DNA of 64,000 nt from an uncultured Dehalococcoidia bacterium (lineage in GTDB: Bacteria > Chloroflexota > Dehalococcoidia > Lucifugimonadales > CATQGZ01), in assembly GCA_958295685.1 (NCBI GenBank), contig OY282365.1, positions 2,046,001 through 2,110,000 on the forward strand. The letters run 5' to 3'. How positions within the stretch are numbered: position 1 is the stretch's first letter; each line of letters opens with the position of its first letter. The notes below the pieces were generated by a model that was given only the letters and a program-made list of their open reading frames with translations, did no database searches and was not told the origin of the DNA. The position numbers and the translations under genes were made by a program. Positions 1 through 9,150 of the stretch are shown one piece after another.

Positions 1-2986
1 AATAGACGTCGATGCGGTCGGCGATGTCGAAGCCCGCCTCACGGCGCATGTTCTGCACGCGGTGCACCAGCTCCCTGGCCAGGCCTTCGAGACGCAGCTC
101 CTCGCTCACTCCTGTGGTGACGGCCACCGTGTATCCGGCCCCAGAGGCCACTGAGTATCCGGCCATGCTCATGCTCGATACGATCACCTCACCCGGCTCG
201 AGTGTGTAATCTTCCAGACACACGGGACGCCCGGAACTGATCACGTCGTGCGCTTCTCCGGGATCCGCCTGCGACAGTTGCGCCGCGATATCCCGAACCC
301 TGCTTCCGTACTTGGGGCCGAGGACTTGAAGGTTCGGCTTGATCTCGAACGAGAGCACGGAGCCCGCGTCCTCAAGAAGCGCGACCTCCTTCACGTTCAA
401 CTCTTCCCGCACCTGAGCCTCGATTCTGGGCAGCACGTCGATCTCGTCCGAGTCATGGAGAATTACCAGGGCCGCTGCAAGCGGCTGACGTACTTTTATG
501 CCCGCCTTGCTGCGAGCGCTCCGGCCGAGGCTCGAGAGCCGCATGGCCAGCCGTGTCGCTGCCGACAGCCCTGCGTCGATCCTGGACCGGTCGGCCTCAG
601 GATAGTCGTCCAGGTGAACGCTCTCGCGGCCGTTCCGGGCCCCAGCCAGGTTTTGGTACATCGACTCGGTGACAAACGGGATGAACGGGGCGAGCAGCCT
701 GGTCAGAGTCACCAGGCACTCGTAGAGAGTGAAGTACGCGGAGAGCTTGTCGCGGTCCGCGCCGCGGCCTGCCCCTCCGGCCAGGCCGCTCTTCCAGAAG
801 CGCCGCCTGCTCCGTCTGACGTACCAGTTGGACAGGTACTCCACAAACTCCTCCACTGCGCGCGAGCCTCTCTCCGGCTCGAACGAGTCCATGGAGTCCG
901 TGACCTCGGCGATGAGCATGTTCAGTTCCGAGATTATCCACTGGTCCAGCTCGGCCCGCTCCGACAAGTCCGGCCTGTCTGCCGACGGGTCGAACCGGTC
1001 GATGTTGGCATAGGTCACGAAGAATGAGTAGACGTTCCATAGAGGTATCATCAGACGGCGGCGCACGTCGTCGGCCACTCCGAAGCCGAAGTTCAGGTTG
1101 GCCGCCGGGTTGTGACGAGAGTAGAGCCAGCGCATCGCGTCGGCCCCCATCCTCTCAGCCGCGTCCTCGAACCAGATGGCGTTCCCCTTGCTCTTGTGCA
1201 TCTCCTCGCCATTCTCGTCTCGCATCAGCGCATAGCTGTGCACCGTCCTGGTAGGCTCGCGGCCCTCCAGCACCGTGCTCATCGTGAGGAGCGAGTAGAA
1301 CCAGTTCCTGAACTGGCCTGGGAAACTCTCGGTTATCCAGTCGGCAGGGAACCACTTCATCCAGTGCTCACGGTCCTCCCGGTAGCCTATCGTTGAGAAC
1401 GAGACGATCCCGGCGTCCAGCCACGGATTGCCGACGTCGGCAATCCGTGAGACCTCTTCACCGCACTTGGAGCACTCGACCTTCACGGCGTCGATCCACG
1501 GTCGGTGCGGCGAGTGACCCTCGAAACTGTCCCAGCCGCTCGCCGCCCTCGCGCGCAGGTCCTCTTCGCTGCCGATCACGTCGAAGTGCCCACACTCGCA
1601 CTTGTAGATGGGCAGGGCGAGGCCCCAATAGCGCTTCTTGGAGATCATCCAGTCGTCCATGTTGCGGAGCCAGTCCAGCTCCCGTTGCAGTCCGAATCCC
1701 GGAAGCCACCTGATCTTCTTCGCCACTTCGGACACAAGGCCGCGAAGCTCACTCATGGATATGAACCACTCTTCTACAAGCCGGTGGACGAGCTCCGAGC
1801 CGCAGCGCCAGCACACAGGATACCTGTGTCGGTAATTCTCGAGTCGATAGAATACGCCCTTCTCCTTGAGTGACGAGTAGATAGGCTCATTCACGTCATA
1901 CACGTTCCGGCCGGTGAGCCAGTCGAACCCCTCGACAAAGTCTCCGAAATCGTCCAGCGGAGCGATCACTCCGAGGTCGCCAAGCTCCTTGGATAACGCG
2001 AAGTCCTCGGCGCCGGCGCCAGGGGCTATGTGGACGATGCCGGTGCCTTCGTTCTCGCTCACCTCGTCCCAGGCCACCACTCGGTGCTCCACGCCCTCTT
2101 GGACCGGCAACTCATCGAAAGGCCCGACGTAACGGAGGCCAACCAGGTCCCTGCCATCCAGTTCCTCCAGAACTTCATGCTCGCCGCGCAGGGCAGACAG
2201 CAACGCCTTGGCCACGTATATGGCCTCGCCGCGATAGCGCGCCTTCACGTACCGGCGGTCAGGATGGACGGCCGCGGCTGTGTTCGCGGTCAGCGTCCAT
2301 GGGGTGGTCGTCCACACCAGCAGAGACTCCCCCGCGTGGTCTCGCAGCGGGAACTTCACATACAGCCCTGGGTGCTCGATCTCCTGATAGCCCTCAGTCA
2401 CGATCTCGTGCTGGGACAGGCCGGTGCCGCACCGTGGGCACCACGGCATCACGTCTCTGCCTTCGTATATCCATCCCCGCTCGTGGCACTTCTTCAGGAA
2501 CAGCCAGATCGTGTAGTTGTTCTCGTCCGACATCGTATGGTAGGAGTTGTCCCAATCCATCCAGTATCCTAGGCGGATGGACTGACGCGAGATCACGTCC
2601 GCGAATCTGAGCACACGCTCCTTGCACAACTCGACGAATCTGCCGATCCCGTAGGCATCGATGTCCCGCTTCGACGTGAAGCCGAGCTCCTTCTCGACCT
2701 CCACCTCGATCCACAGACCCTGGCCGTCGAAACCGTTTTGGAAGCGCTGTTCGAATCCCTTCATCGCGCGGTAGCGGAGGAACAGGTCCTTGTATGTCCG
2801 GCCCCAAGCGTGGTGAACGCCCATAGGGTTGTTGGCGGTGATCGGCCCGTCGATAAACGACGCCCTCTTTTCGGCGCCCTTGTTACGAGTCAGGTACTTT
2901 TCAACGGTCCCGTTCTCCTCCCAGAATGCGAGCACCTCGCGCTCGAGGGCGGGGAAGTCCACTTTCGAGTTCACCGGATCGAACAT
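1..2986 (-). CDS. ileS: Isoleucyl-tRNA synthetase, C-terminus cut off by the window edge
   Basis: Charges tRNA-Ile with isoleucine in the cytoplasm. About 995 codons are open to the window edge, close to the usual total length. The N-terminus reads MFDPVNSKVDFPALEREV. The class I signature appears as GVHH (in PMGVHHAWGR), the variant seen in a large IleRS subgroup instead of HIGH. The second signature is HKSKGN. A CP1 editing region lies between them, and paired Cys motifs (CPRC, CWRC, CECG, CSKC) suggest zinc sites. The far C-terminal part looks like the DUF5915-type extension. ATG at 2986 is preceded by GGAGGA, and a T-box with an Ile specifier precedes it, which independently supports the identity. 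Confidence 0.95.
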   Translation of the reverse strand, partial: MFDPVNSKVDFPALEREVLAFWEENGTVEKYLTRNKGAEKRASFIDGPITANNPMGVHHAWGRTYKDLFLRYRAMKGFEQRFQNGFDGQGLWIEVEVEKELGFTSKRDIDAYGIGRFVELCKERVLRFADVISRQSIRLGYWMDWDNSYHTMSDENNYTIWLFLKKCHERGWIYEGRDVMPWCPRCGTGLSQHEIVTEGYQEIEHPGLYVKFPLRDHAGESLLVWTTTPWTLTANTAAAVHPDRRYVKARYRGEAIYVAKALLSALRGEHEVLEELDGRDLVGLRYVGPFDELPVQEGVEHRVVAWDEVSENEGTGIVHIAPGAGAEDFALSKELGDLGVIAPLDDFGDFVEGFDWLTGRNVYDVNEPIYSSLKEKGVFYRLENYRHRYPVCWRCGSELVHRLVEEWFISMSELRGLVSEVAKKIRWLPGFGLQRELDWLRNMDDWMISKKRYWGLALPIYKCECGHFDVIGSEEDLRARAASGWDSFEGHSPHRPWIDAVKVECSKCGEEVSRIADVGNPWLDAGIVSFSTIGYREDREHWMKWFPADWITESFPGQFRNWFYSLLTMSTVLEGREPTRTVHSYALMRDENGEEMHKSKGNAIWFEDAAERMGADAMRWLYSRHNPAANLNFGFGVADDVRRRLMIPLWNVYSFFVTYANIDRFDPSADRPDLSERAELDQWIISELNMLIAEVTDSMDSFEPERGSRAVEEFVEYLSNWYVRRSRRRFWKSGLAGGAGRGADRDKLSAYFTLYECLVTLTRLLAPFIPFVTESMYQNLAGARNGRESVHLDDYPEADRSRIDAGLSAATRLAMRLSSLGRSARSKAGIKVRQPLAAALVILHDSDEIDVLPRIEAQVREELNVKEVALLEDAGSVLSFEIKPNLQVLGPKYGSRVRDIAAQLSQADPGEAHDVISSGRPVCLEDYTLEPGEVIVSSMSMAGYSVASGAGYTVAVTTGVSEELRLEGLARELVHRVQNMRREAGFDIADRIDVY

Positions 2987-3000
2987 AATTTCCTCCGAGT

Positions 3001-3300
3001 ACACAAAAAGAGCTCCCGCCCCAATATAGGGACGGGAGCTCTCGTTCCCGCGTTACCACCCTGTTTCCCCGGCGCCCGTCCACGGCTGCCGGGACTCTCA
3101 GCGTCCTTCAGACCCTGTGTGTCGAAGGACCAGCCTCTCTAACGGTGGGCCCAACCGCCGGAGCCTACTCGGGCGTCGTGCTGCCTGTTCGGTCCGGAGC
3201 TCCGGAGGGATGTTCGCCGGTGGCGCTTCGCGTCTGCTCTCACCCTAGCCAGACTCGCTGTGCGGGCGCGTTCCGGTTACTCGTCTCCTTCTCAGCCTCT
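3001..3300 (-). promoter_or_regulatory. T-box riboswitch controlling ileS
   Basis: This leader senses uncharged tRNA-Ile and controls read-through into ileS. On the minus strand the T-box core AGGGTGGTAACGCG lies at 3062-3049, directly before a strong terminator hairpin. Further upstream is a Stem I-like region: GACGAGTAA near 3280, then GGCGAACATCCCTCCGGAGC, in which ATC at 3211-3209 sits where the specifier codon is expected. ATC is an isoleucine codon, matching the downstream gene. Architecture is transcriptional (terminator/antiterminator). Confidence 0.93.
3004..3042 (-). terminator. T-box intrinsic terminator
   Basis: On the minus strand a hairpin with arms AGAGCTCCCG and CGGGAGCTCT around 3009-3042 is followed by a run of five T. 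It competes with the antiterminator containing the T-box core immediately upstream. The ileS ATG follows after about 15 nt. Confidence 0.92.
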
Positions 3301-3307
3301 GTTCTTT

Positions 3308-3336
3308 AGAGTAGACAGCACAGCATCTCATGTCAA
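3308..3336 (-). promoter_or_regulatory. Promoter of the ileS T-box leader
   Basis: Minus strand TTGACA (3336-3331), 17 nt, then TACTCT (3313-3308). The -35 box is perfect and the spacing is optimal. A 22-bp motif just upstream (3349-3370) is shared with the grdB promoter region. Confidence 0.8.
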
Positions 3337-3513
3337 GGCTGGCTGCGGCCCCCGAATCCTCCACCTGAATGTAGGGGCTTCGCCTGTCGGCCCCGTCGAT
3401 AAGGCTCTAAGGCGAGATTGGGAATGAGCTTTCACTAGCCAGGTGCATTTATCACAGGCCCGGAAGCAGTTTCCCAAGCCGCTCGCCCGAATTAGGCAGG
3501 CAGGGCGTGGTCA

Positions 3514-3576
3514 TTAGACAGATAGATACCGTCTAGGTATGATTGGCTCGGTACGCTGGACTGTACGACGTCCAGC
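3514..3576 (+). promoter_or_regulatory. Probable promoter and leader hairpin of the MoxR operon
   Basis: TTAGAC (3514-3519), 18 nt, TATGAT (3538-3543). The predicted transcript then contains a hairpin GCTGGAC/GTCCAGC (3555-3576), ending a few bases before the GAGGAG ribosome binding site of the first gene, so the hairpin could affect initiation. The remaining intergenic DNA from 3346 to 3513 holds only the shared motif at 3349-3370. Confidence 0.5.
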
Positions 3577-3591
3577 AGAGGAGATAGCCTG

Positions 3592-4563
3592 TTGCAGGAC
3601 GAAAGCGCGTCCAGAGAAGTCGCCAAGAGGATCCTGGAGAATGTCAAGGCCGTAATAATCGGGAAGGATCAGTCGATCGAGTTGGGCGTGATCGCGATGA
3701 TGTGCGGGGGGCACGCTCTGATCGAGGACGTGCCCGGCGTGGGGAAGACCATGCTGGCCCGAAGCATTGCCCGGTCGGCCGGATGCACGTTCAAGCGGAT
3801 CCAATTCACGCCTGACCTTCTCCCCACCGACGTTACGGGGGTCTCGATATACAATCAGAAGAGCGGGGAGTTCGAGTTCCGGGAGGGACCGATCATCTCC
3901 CAACTCGTCCTCGCCGACGAGATCAACAGGGCCACGCCCAAGACTCAGTCCGCGCTCCTGGAGGCGATGGAGGAGCGGCAGGTCACCGTAGAAGGGGTTA
4001 CGCACGAGGTGCCGCACCCATTCATGGTGATGGCGACCCAGAACCCGGTCGAGTATGAGGGAACCTTCCCTCTGCCCGAGGCTCAGCTTGACCGGTTCCT
4101 GCTGATGATCTCTTTGGGATACCCCACTATGGAGGAGGAGCTCTCAATCATCGAGGGCCAGCGGCTGGCTCACCCGATCGACAATCTGCGATCAGTGGCA
4201 ACAGCGGAGGACATCACGAACCTTCAGGCCGCGGCGCGAGACATCTTCGTCGACGATCTGATCAGGCAGTACATCGTCAGTATCGTGGAGGCCACACGCT
4301 CCCAGACTGACATCGCTCTGGGGAGCTCTCCCCGGGGTTCCATCGGTCTCTTCAGGGCGAGCCAGGCGCTCGCCCTGATTCGCGGCAGGGACTACGTTCT
4401 GCCGGACGACGTGAAGGCTCTTGCGGCATCGGTTCTGTCCCACAGAGTCATCGTGGCTGCTCCTGCCCGTATGCGCGGCGTGAGCGCCGCAGAGGTCATC
4501 GACGCAGTGGTAGAACAGACGCCTGTTCCGGGGGCCCAGGCGGCGGGCTGGTTCAGGCGATAG
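3592..4563 (+). CDS. MoxR-family AAA+ ATPase
   Basis: A 323-residue AAA+ ATPase of the MoxR/AAA_3 type, a chaperone-like ATPase usually encoded with DUF58 and transglutaminase-like proteins and thought to mature partner proteins. Walker A is GVPGVGKT near residue 47. Walker B is LADEINRATPKTQSALLEAM, followed by the sensor motif ATQNPVEYEGTFPLPEAQLD. The C-terminal lid includes GSSPRG and RDYVLPDDV. The TTG start at 3592 is chosen for the GAGGAG 8-12 nt upstream and the normal family length. It is followed after 47 nt by a DUF58 gene on the same strand, the standard MoxR operon order. Confidence 0.93.
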   Translation: MQDESASREVAKRILENVKAVIIGKDQSIELGVIAMMCGGHALIEDVPGVGKTMLARSIARSAGCTFKRIQFTPDLLPTDVTGVSIYNQKSGEFEFREGPIISQLVLADEINRATPKTQSALLEAMEERQVTVEGVTHEVPHPFMVMATQNPVEYEGTFPLPEAQLDRFLLMISLGYPTMEEELSIIEGQRLAHPIDNLRSVATAEDITNLQAAARDIFVDDLIRQYIVSIVEATRSQTDIALGSSPRGSIGLFRASQALALIRGRDYVLPDDVKALAASVLSHRVIVAAPARMRGVSAAEVIDAVVEQTPVPGAQAAGWFRR

Positions 4564-4610
4564 CTCCTTTCCCTCAACGGTTATGAAGGAAGGGCCGAGG
4601 TGATTGCCTA

Positions 4611-5879
4611 GTGAGCTTCAGGGTAAGGACCCACCTGCTCGGAAGGTTCTACCTCGTCTTGGCGCTTGCGGGCGTCACGGTCTACACCGGGTTGTCGACT
4701 GGATTTGGTCTATTCTTCAGGCTGTTGTGGATACTGGGGCTGACCGCGGTCGCCAGCTTCGTGTGGACGTGGCTGGGCGTCGCATGGCTTGAGATCACCG
4801 TCGACCGCAGGACTCGCCGTGCCCACGTCGGTGAGACGGTCGAGGAGCGTATCACGGTCCGGAATAAGGGCAGGCTTCCAAAGCCCCTGCTGGAGATAGA
4901 CGACCTCACCGATCTGCCGGGCTACTCGAGCGGGCTTGTGACGTCTCTGCCGAGTGGAGGATCGCGAATCTGGCGTACCGCCATACCTGCTCGCAAGCGC
5001 GGGGTCTACTTCCTTGGCCCTGTGCGCGCGGTGAGCGCCGACGTGTTCGGACTGTTCAGGCGCGAACGCCGGTTTGGCGACTCCGACTCGCTGGTCATAT
5101 ATCCCCGCGTCCACGACGTGACAGGCTTCCAGATACCGACTGCCCACCTGTCCGGTTACAACACGACCCGGAGGCGGTCCCACGACCTGACGCCCCACGC
5201 AGCGAGCGTGCGGGAGTACACATTCGGCGACAGCATCAGCAGAGTACACTGGAACAGCACGGCGAGGCTTGGCAAGCTGATGTCTAAGGAGTTCGACCTG
5301 GATCGGTCGGGCGACATCTGGATACTGGTAGACCTTCACAGGGATGTCCAGGCGGGCGAACTTGACGAGAGCACGGATGAGTACGCCGTCTCCATAGCAG
5401 CATCACTGGCCAGGCGTTACCTCGACTCAGGGCTGCCGGTGGGTCTCGTGGCATACGGGGATAAGCGCTATTTCCTCACGCCGGAGGCCGGCTCCGCTCA
5501 ATTCGACCGGATACTGGAGTTCCTGGCTATGACCAAGGCGGAGGGCACAGTTCATCTGTCGGACGTCCTGGCAGCCGAAGAGACCGTGCTCGCTTACAAT
5601 GCGGCTCTGGTTGTCATCACGCCGTCCCATCGGTCAGACTGGCCTATGGCCCTCCGTGAGTTGACACGCAGACGTGTACGGATAGCGGTTACGCTGATCG
5701 ACGGCAACTCCTTCGGTGGATATTTCGACACGACCGCAACGCTGCCTGCCCTGGAGGCATCCGGTATCCCCGTGTACATGGTTCGCAGAGGCGACCACAT
5801 TCCGGCCGCTCTCAGTCATACGCACGTGAGACCCGCTTCTGAGCCAGCGGCGGCAGGAGCAGAGAGGGCTTCCTCATGA
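4611..5879 (+). CDS. DUF58 domain protein with N-terminal membrane segments
   Basis: A 422-residue protein. Two hydrophobic segments lie near residues 10-60, then a beta-rich region, then the DUF58 core (HDLTPHAASVREYTFGD and RVHWNSTARLGKLMSKEFD, about residues 185-225) and a von Willebrand A-like portion (DIWILVDLHRD, near 235). DUF58 proteins act with MoxR ATPases; no reaction is known. GTG start at 4611. The stop overlaps the next ATG (ATGA at 5876-5879), so it is translationally coupled to the transglutaminase-like gene. Confidence 0.9.
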   Translation: MSFRVRTHLLGRFYLVLALAGVTVYTGLSTGFGLFFRLLWILGLTAVASFVWTWLGVAWLEITVDRRTRRAHVGETVEERITVRNKGRLPKPLLEIDDLTDLPGYSSGLVTSLPSGGSRIWRTAIPARKRGVYFLGPVRAVSADVFGLFRRERRFGDSDSLVIYPRVHDVTGFQIPTAHLSGYNTTRRRSHDLTPHAASVREYTFGDSISRVHWNSTARLGKLMSKEFDLDRSGDIWILVDLHRDVQAGELDESTDEYAVSIAASLARRYLDSGLPVGLVAYGDKRYFLTPEAGSAQFDRILEFLAMTKAEGTVHLSDVLAAEETVLAYNAALVVITPSHRSDWPMALRELTRRRVRIAVTLIDGNSFGGYFDTTATLPALEASGIPVYMVRRGDHIPAALSHTHVRPASEPAAAGAERASS

Positions 5880-8431
5880 CCATAACCGGAAGCGAGTTCC
5901 CGTCCTGGCTTGGCGAGAGGAGGAGGCCCGATCACGGCAACGCGGCGCTTGGTCTGATATCCCGGCTCAGCCCAAGCGAGGGCTGGGCGACCTTCGCGCT
6001 GGTAGCCGCGACGATGCTGATAGTGTCCTGGTCGGTCACCGACGCCGGTTGGGTGGAGACTCCCGGCCTTGCGATCCTGATGATGATTGCGACTGTCACG
6101 GGACTCACCCTCGCCAAGGTGCGCGCCCCTGCGGTGTTGCTGCACCCGGTCGGGCTCGTCGTGGGGCTCGTCCTCGTAGCGGCTCTCGCCTCCTCTCTGG
6201 TGGAGGGCGGCTCTTTCGTCGAGAAATCGTCCGTGATGTGGCAGAGACTGGGAGAATGGTATGCCGCCGCCACGTCCGGCGGCATCAGCCGCGACCTCCT
6301 GCCCTTCACCATGATAATGATGACGGCAGGGTGGCTCGTCGCCTACCTCAGCTCCTGGTTCATCTTCAGGAGCCGTAACGTGTGGGTACCGGTGTTGGTC
6401 ACCGGCACCGCCATACTCACGAACCTGAGCTTCCTTCCTGGCCGGTACACCTACTGGTTCTTTATCTTCACCGCCTTCGCCATGCTTCTGATAGTTCGCA
6501 TGAGCGTGATACAGGCCCAGGACAGGTGGCAGCGGCAGGGAGTGAGGTTCTGGGTAAGCGGTGGATGGTCTACGTTGGGCTGGGCCGCCGCGCTCGGACT
6601 CGTCACTCTCGTTCTGTCAGCGTCGATGCCGGAGTATTCCCCTGTCCAGAGGACGCTGGCTCGTGCATGGAAGGAGGCGCGCGCGCCGCTGGCTGCTACC
6701 GAAGACCACTTCGCCAGGCTCTTCTCCGGAGTGCCCTCCAAGAAGGACCAGCCGGGCCGCTTCTTCGGAGACGCGCTGCCGTTCCAGGGGCCGATCGCAT
6801 TCGGTGGAGAGGTGGTGTTCTGGGCAAGCAGTGACTATCCGTCCTACTGGCTGTCGCAGACCTACAGCGAGTACACCTCTGAGGGCTGGCTCATGGGCGG
6901 CGCTCAGACGGTAGAGGCGGGCCCAGAAGTGTTGGCCCCGCCGCGCAGCAACGACGTCGACCGCATCCCTGTCGAACAGACCATACAGCTTGGCTTCAGC
7001 ACCGACGACTTCCTCTCGGGTGGAGGTCTGGAATGGGTCAGCCGGGAGGCTGAGCTGAGTGTCCTGACCCCCAGAGAATTTGAGGTGGACGTGACCAGCT
7101 CGGAGAAGGACGTCGAACTCCCCAAGGATATCCAGGCTCTGGCCGCTAACCTGAGAACGAGGTTCGAGGAGGGGGCCGGAGAGGAGTTCATCGACTCGGC
7201 GGTCACACGGATGTTGCCTGACGATCTGGTGCTCACCGCGGCCAGGTACCTGCAGCCGGAGGACGAGGACGACGAGCGCAGCCTGAAGTCCGTCATCCTG
7301 ACCCGCAAGGACCCTGCCACGCCGGAGGTCGTCTCGTGGCGGTTCACGGAGGAGGTCCCGGAGGAGGGCGCATACTTCATGACGTCCTACGTCTCGGTTG
7401 CCAGTGACAATTCCCTCCAAATGGCGGGGCAGGAATACGGGACGCACGTCACGGACCACTACCTCCAGCTTCCGGCGAGCCTGCCTCAGAGGGTGCGCGA
7501 TCTGGCGGTAACGGTGACAGGGAGCGCGGATACGCCTCTGGACAAAGCCAACGCCGTACAGGACTTCCTCAGAAGCTCCGAGTTCACCTACGCTCAGGAC
7601 ATCGAGGGACCCCCTATAGACGCGGACGGCGTGGACCACTTCCTCTTCGAGACCCGAACCGGATATAGCGACTATTTTGCCTCGTCAATGGCGGTGATGC
7701 TCCGCGCGGCGGGCGTTCCGAGCCGCATGGCCGGCGGATATGCTCCAGGCGAGTACGATCGTGAGTCGGGCCTCAGTCTGATAAGAGACTCCGACAGCCA
7801 CGTATGGGTGCAGGTCTACTTTCCGGAGTACGGGTGGATAGACTTCGAGCCGACTCCCGAATGGCCCGTCCCCACGCGGGAGTTGCGTCCCGAGCAGGTC
7901 GGCGAAGGAACGGGAGGGGGCGACATTACGGGGGGCGGCGTCCCACTCGAGGACATCGATGAGCTTCTGGATATCGATGATGCCACGACCTTGCAGGACT
8001 CACTCGGCCTGCCCACGGCCACAGGGTCGAGGTTTGACCCGTTGAGATACATTGTGCCCCTGGCGGTCATATCGGCTGCCGTCATAGTGGTCTGGCTCTC
8101 CGGCCAGCTGATCTGGTTCCTCAGCCTGTTGCGGACGCCTCCGGTGGAGAGGCCATACGCGAAGATGACGCGCTTGGGTGCGCTGGCCGGCGTGAAGCGA
8201 AGGCTTCACGTGACGCCAATCGAGTACGCGGCTGCCGTCGCGGCGAGGAACCCGAAGATAGCGGCGGCGGCGGGCAGGATAGGCGGGACCTTTGCCAGGA
8301 GTCGTTACGGAGGCCAACAGCCGGGACGAGAGGAGCAGAACGAGCTCGAGACGGCCTGGAAGAGCATGAGGCTCAGCCTTGCCGGTCGGGCCCTCGGTCG
8401 TCTGGTGCCGACCTGGAACAGGGCGGTATAG
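5876..8431 (+). CDS. Transglutaminase-like membrane protein (TgpA type) with Ser at the usual Cys position
   Basis: An 851-residue integral membrane protein, third gene of the MoxR-DUF58 unit. Several membrane segments lie in residues about 35-260. A long extracytoplasmic region follows, with a transglutaminase-like core near residues 550-665, one more membrane segment near 725-750 and a cytoplasmic tail with a DUF4129-like helix region. In the core the usual GYCxYFA motif reads GYSDYFASSM, so Ser598 (AGC) replaces the catalytic Cys. The His (DSHVW, His642) and Asp (WIDFEPTP, Asp656) are kept. It may be a non-peptidase scaffold or use a Ser nucleophile; I cannot tell. Confidence 0.88.
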   Translation: MTITGSEFPSWLGERRRPDHGNAALGLISRLSPSEGWATFALVAATMLIVSWSVTDAGWVETPGLAILMMIATVTGLTLAKVRAPAVLLHPVGLVVGLVLVAALASSLVEGGSFVEKSSVMWQRLGEWYAAATSGGISRDLLPFTMIMMTAGWLVAYLSSWFIFRSRNVWVPVLVTGTAILTNLSFLPGRYTYWFFIFTAFAMLLIVRMSVIQAQDRWQRQGVRFWVSGGWSTLGWAAALGLVTLVLSASMPEYSPVQRTLARAWKEARAPLAATEDHFARLFSGVPSKKDQPGRFFGDALPFQGPIAFGGEVVFWASSDYPSYWLSQTYSEYTSEGWLMGGAQTVEAGPEVLAPPRSNDVDRIPVEQTIQLGFSTDDFLSGGGLEWVSREAELSVLTPREFEVDVTSSEKDVELPKDIQALAANLRTRFEEGAGEEFIDSAVTRMLPDDLVLTAARYLQPEDEDDERSLKSVILTRKDPATPEVVSWRFTEEVPEEGAYFMTSYVSVASDNSLQMAGQEYGTHVTDHYLQLPASLPQRVRDLAVTVTGSADTPLDKANAVQDFLRSSEFTYAQDIEGPPIDADGVDHFLFETRTGYSDYFASSMAVMLRAAGVPSRMAGGYAPGEYDRESGLSLIRDSDSHVWVQVYFPEYGWIDFEPTPEWPVPTRELRPEQVGEGTGGGDITGGGVPLEDIDELLDIDDATTLQDSLGLPTATGSRFDPLRYIVPLAVISAAVIVVWLSGQLIWFLSLLRTPPVERPYAKMTRLGALAGVKRRLHVTPIEYAAAVAARNPKIAAAAGRIGGTFARSRYGGQQPGREEQNELETAWKSMRLSLAGRALGRLVPTWNRAV

Positions 8432-8476
8432 GCGATATAGACGTATGACAAGCGCGGCAAGAACAGAGAAGGCGAC

Positions 8477-9013
8477 ATGACCGCTTGGTATGACCTCTTC
8501 GAAACGCCTGTGGGATGGATGGGCGTACTGGGAGCCTCGGACGGTCTTCGGCGCACCACCCTGCCGCGTGTAACGCCGGACCAGTGCCTAGCGCAGCTTG
8601 GGCCCGAGGCCGCAGGAGCCACGGCCGATCCCGGTAGATTCCGTTCGCTTAGAGAAGATCTGTTGCGCCTGTTCCACGGTCACCCGGTGACGTTCGACGA
8701 GTACGAGGTGGACATTCGGGACGCCACGTCCTTCTATCATGCTGCGTGGACGGCGTGCAGGTCCATTCCTCTGGGGGAGACCCGCAGCTATGCATGGCTC
8801 GCGCAGCAGGCGGGCAGTCCGGGCGCGTCCCGTGCTGCCGGTCAGTCGATGGCCCGGAACAGGCTTCCGATCGTCGTGCCGTGTCACCGAGTGATCGCCG
8901 GAGACGGCGGCATGAGAGGATACGGCAGCGGATCAAGTGAGGTGGAACTGAAACGCTGGCTGCTGAACGTGGAGGCGGGACGACAGCCTGCCGCTTTGCC
9001 CGAGTCGTCGTAG
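8477..9013 (+). CDS. ogt: Methylated-DNA--protein-cysteine methyltransferase
   Basis: Removes alkyl groups from O6-alkylguanine in DNA by transfer to its own cysteine. 178 residues, usual length for Ogt. The active-site motif PCHRVI occurs near residue 135 in NRLPIVVPCHRVIAGDGGM, with the DNA-binding helix region IPLGETRSYAWLAQQAGSPGA before it. The N-terminal domain (WYDLFETPVGWMGVLGASDG) is degenerate, as usual. ATG at 8477 follows a weak GAAGGCGAC site. It lies 45 nt after the MoxR-operon membrane protein and may be co-transcribed. A strong hairpin ends the transcript at 9058. Confidence 0.95.
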   Translation: MTAWYDLFETPVGWMGVLGASDGLRRTTLPRVTPDQCLAQLGPEAAGATADPGRFRSLREDLLRLFHGHPVTFDEYEVDIRDATSFYHAAWTACRSIPLGETRSYAWLAQQAGSPGASRAAGQSMARNRLPIVVPCHRVIAGDGGMRGYGSGSSEVELKRWLLNVEAGRQPAALPESS

Positions 9014-9057
9014 AGAGGCGTCCACCCACTGACTGTTGAGTGGGACGTAAGCATGAG

Positions 9058-9092
9058 GACGGGGCCATTCCATTGGAATGGCCCCGTCTCTT
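9058..9092. terminator. Hairpin terminator between ogt and groEL (convergent)
   Basis: A perfect 14-bp stem (GACGGGGCCATTCC / GGAATGGCCCCGTC) with a 3-nt loop at 9058-9088, followed on the plus strand by TCTTTG. It lies between convergent ogt and groEL and could act in both directions; the T-tract is weak on either side. Confidence 0.75.
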
Positions 9093-9150
9093 TGACACTT
9101 CCTGGCTCTTTACTCCACCCGCCGGGTGCGGGCTTCCTTCGGTGGACGGT

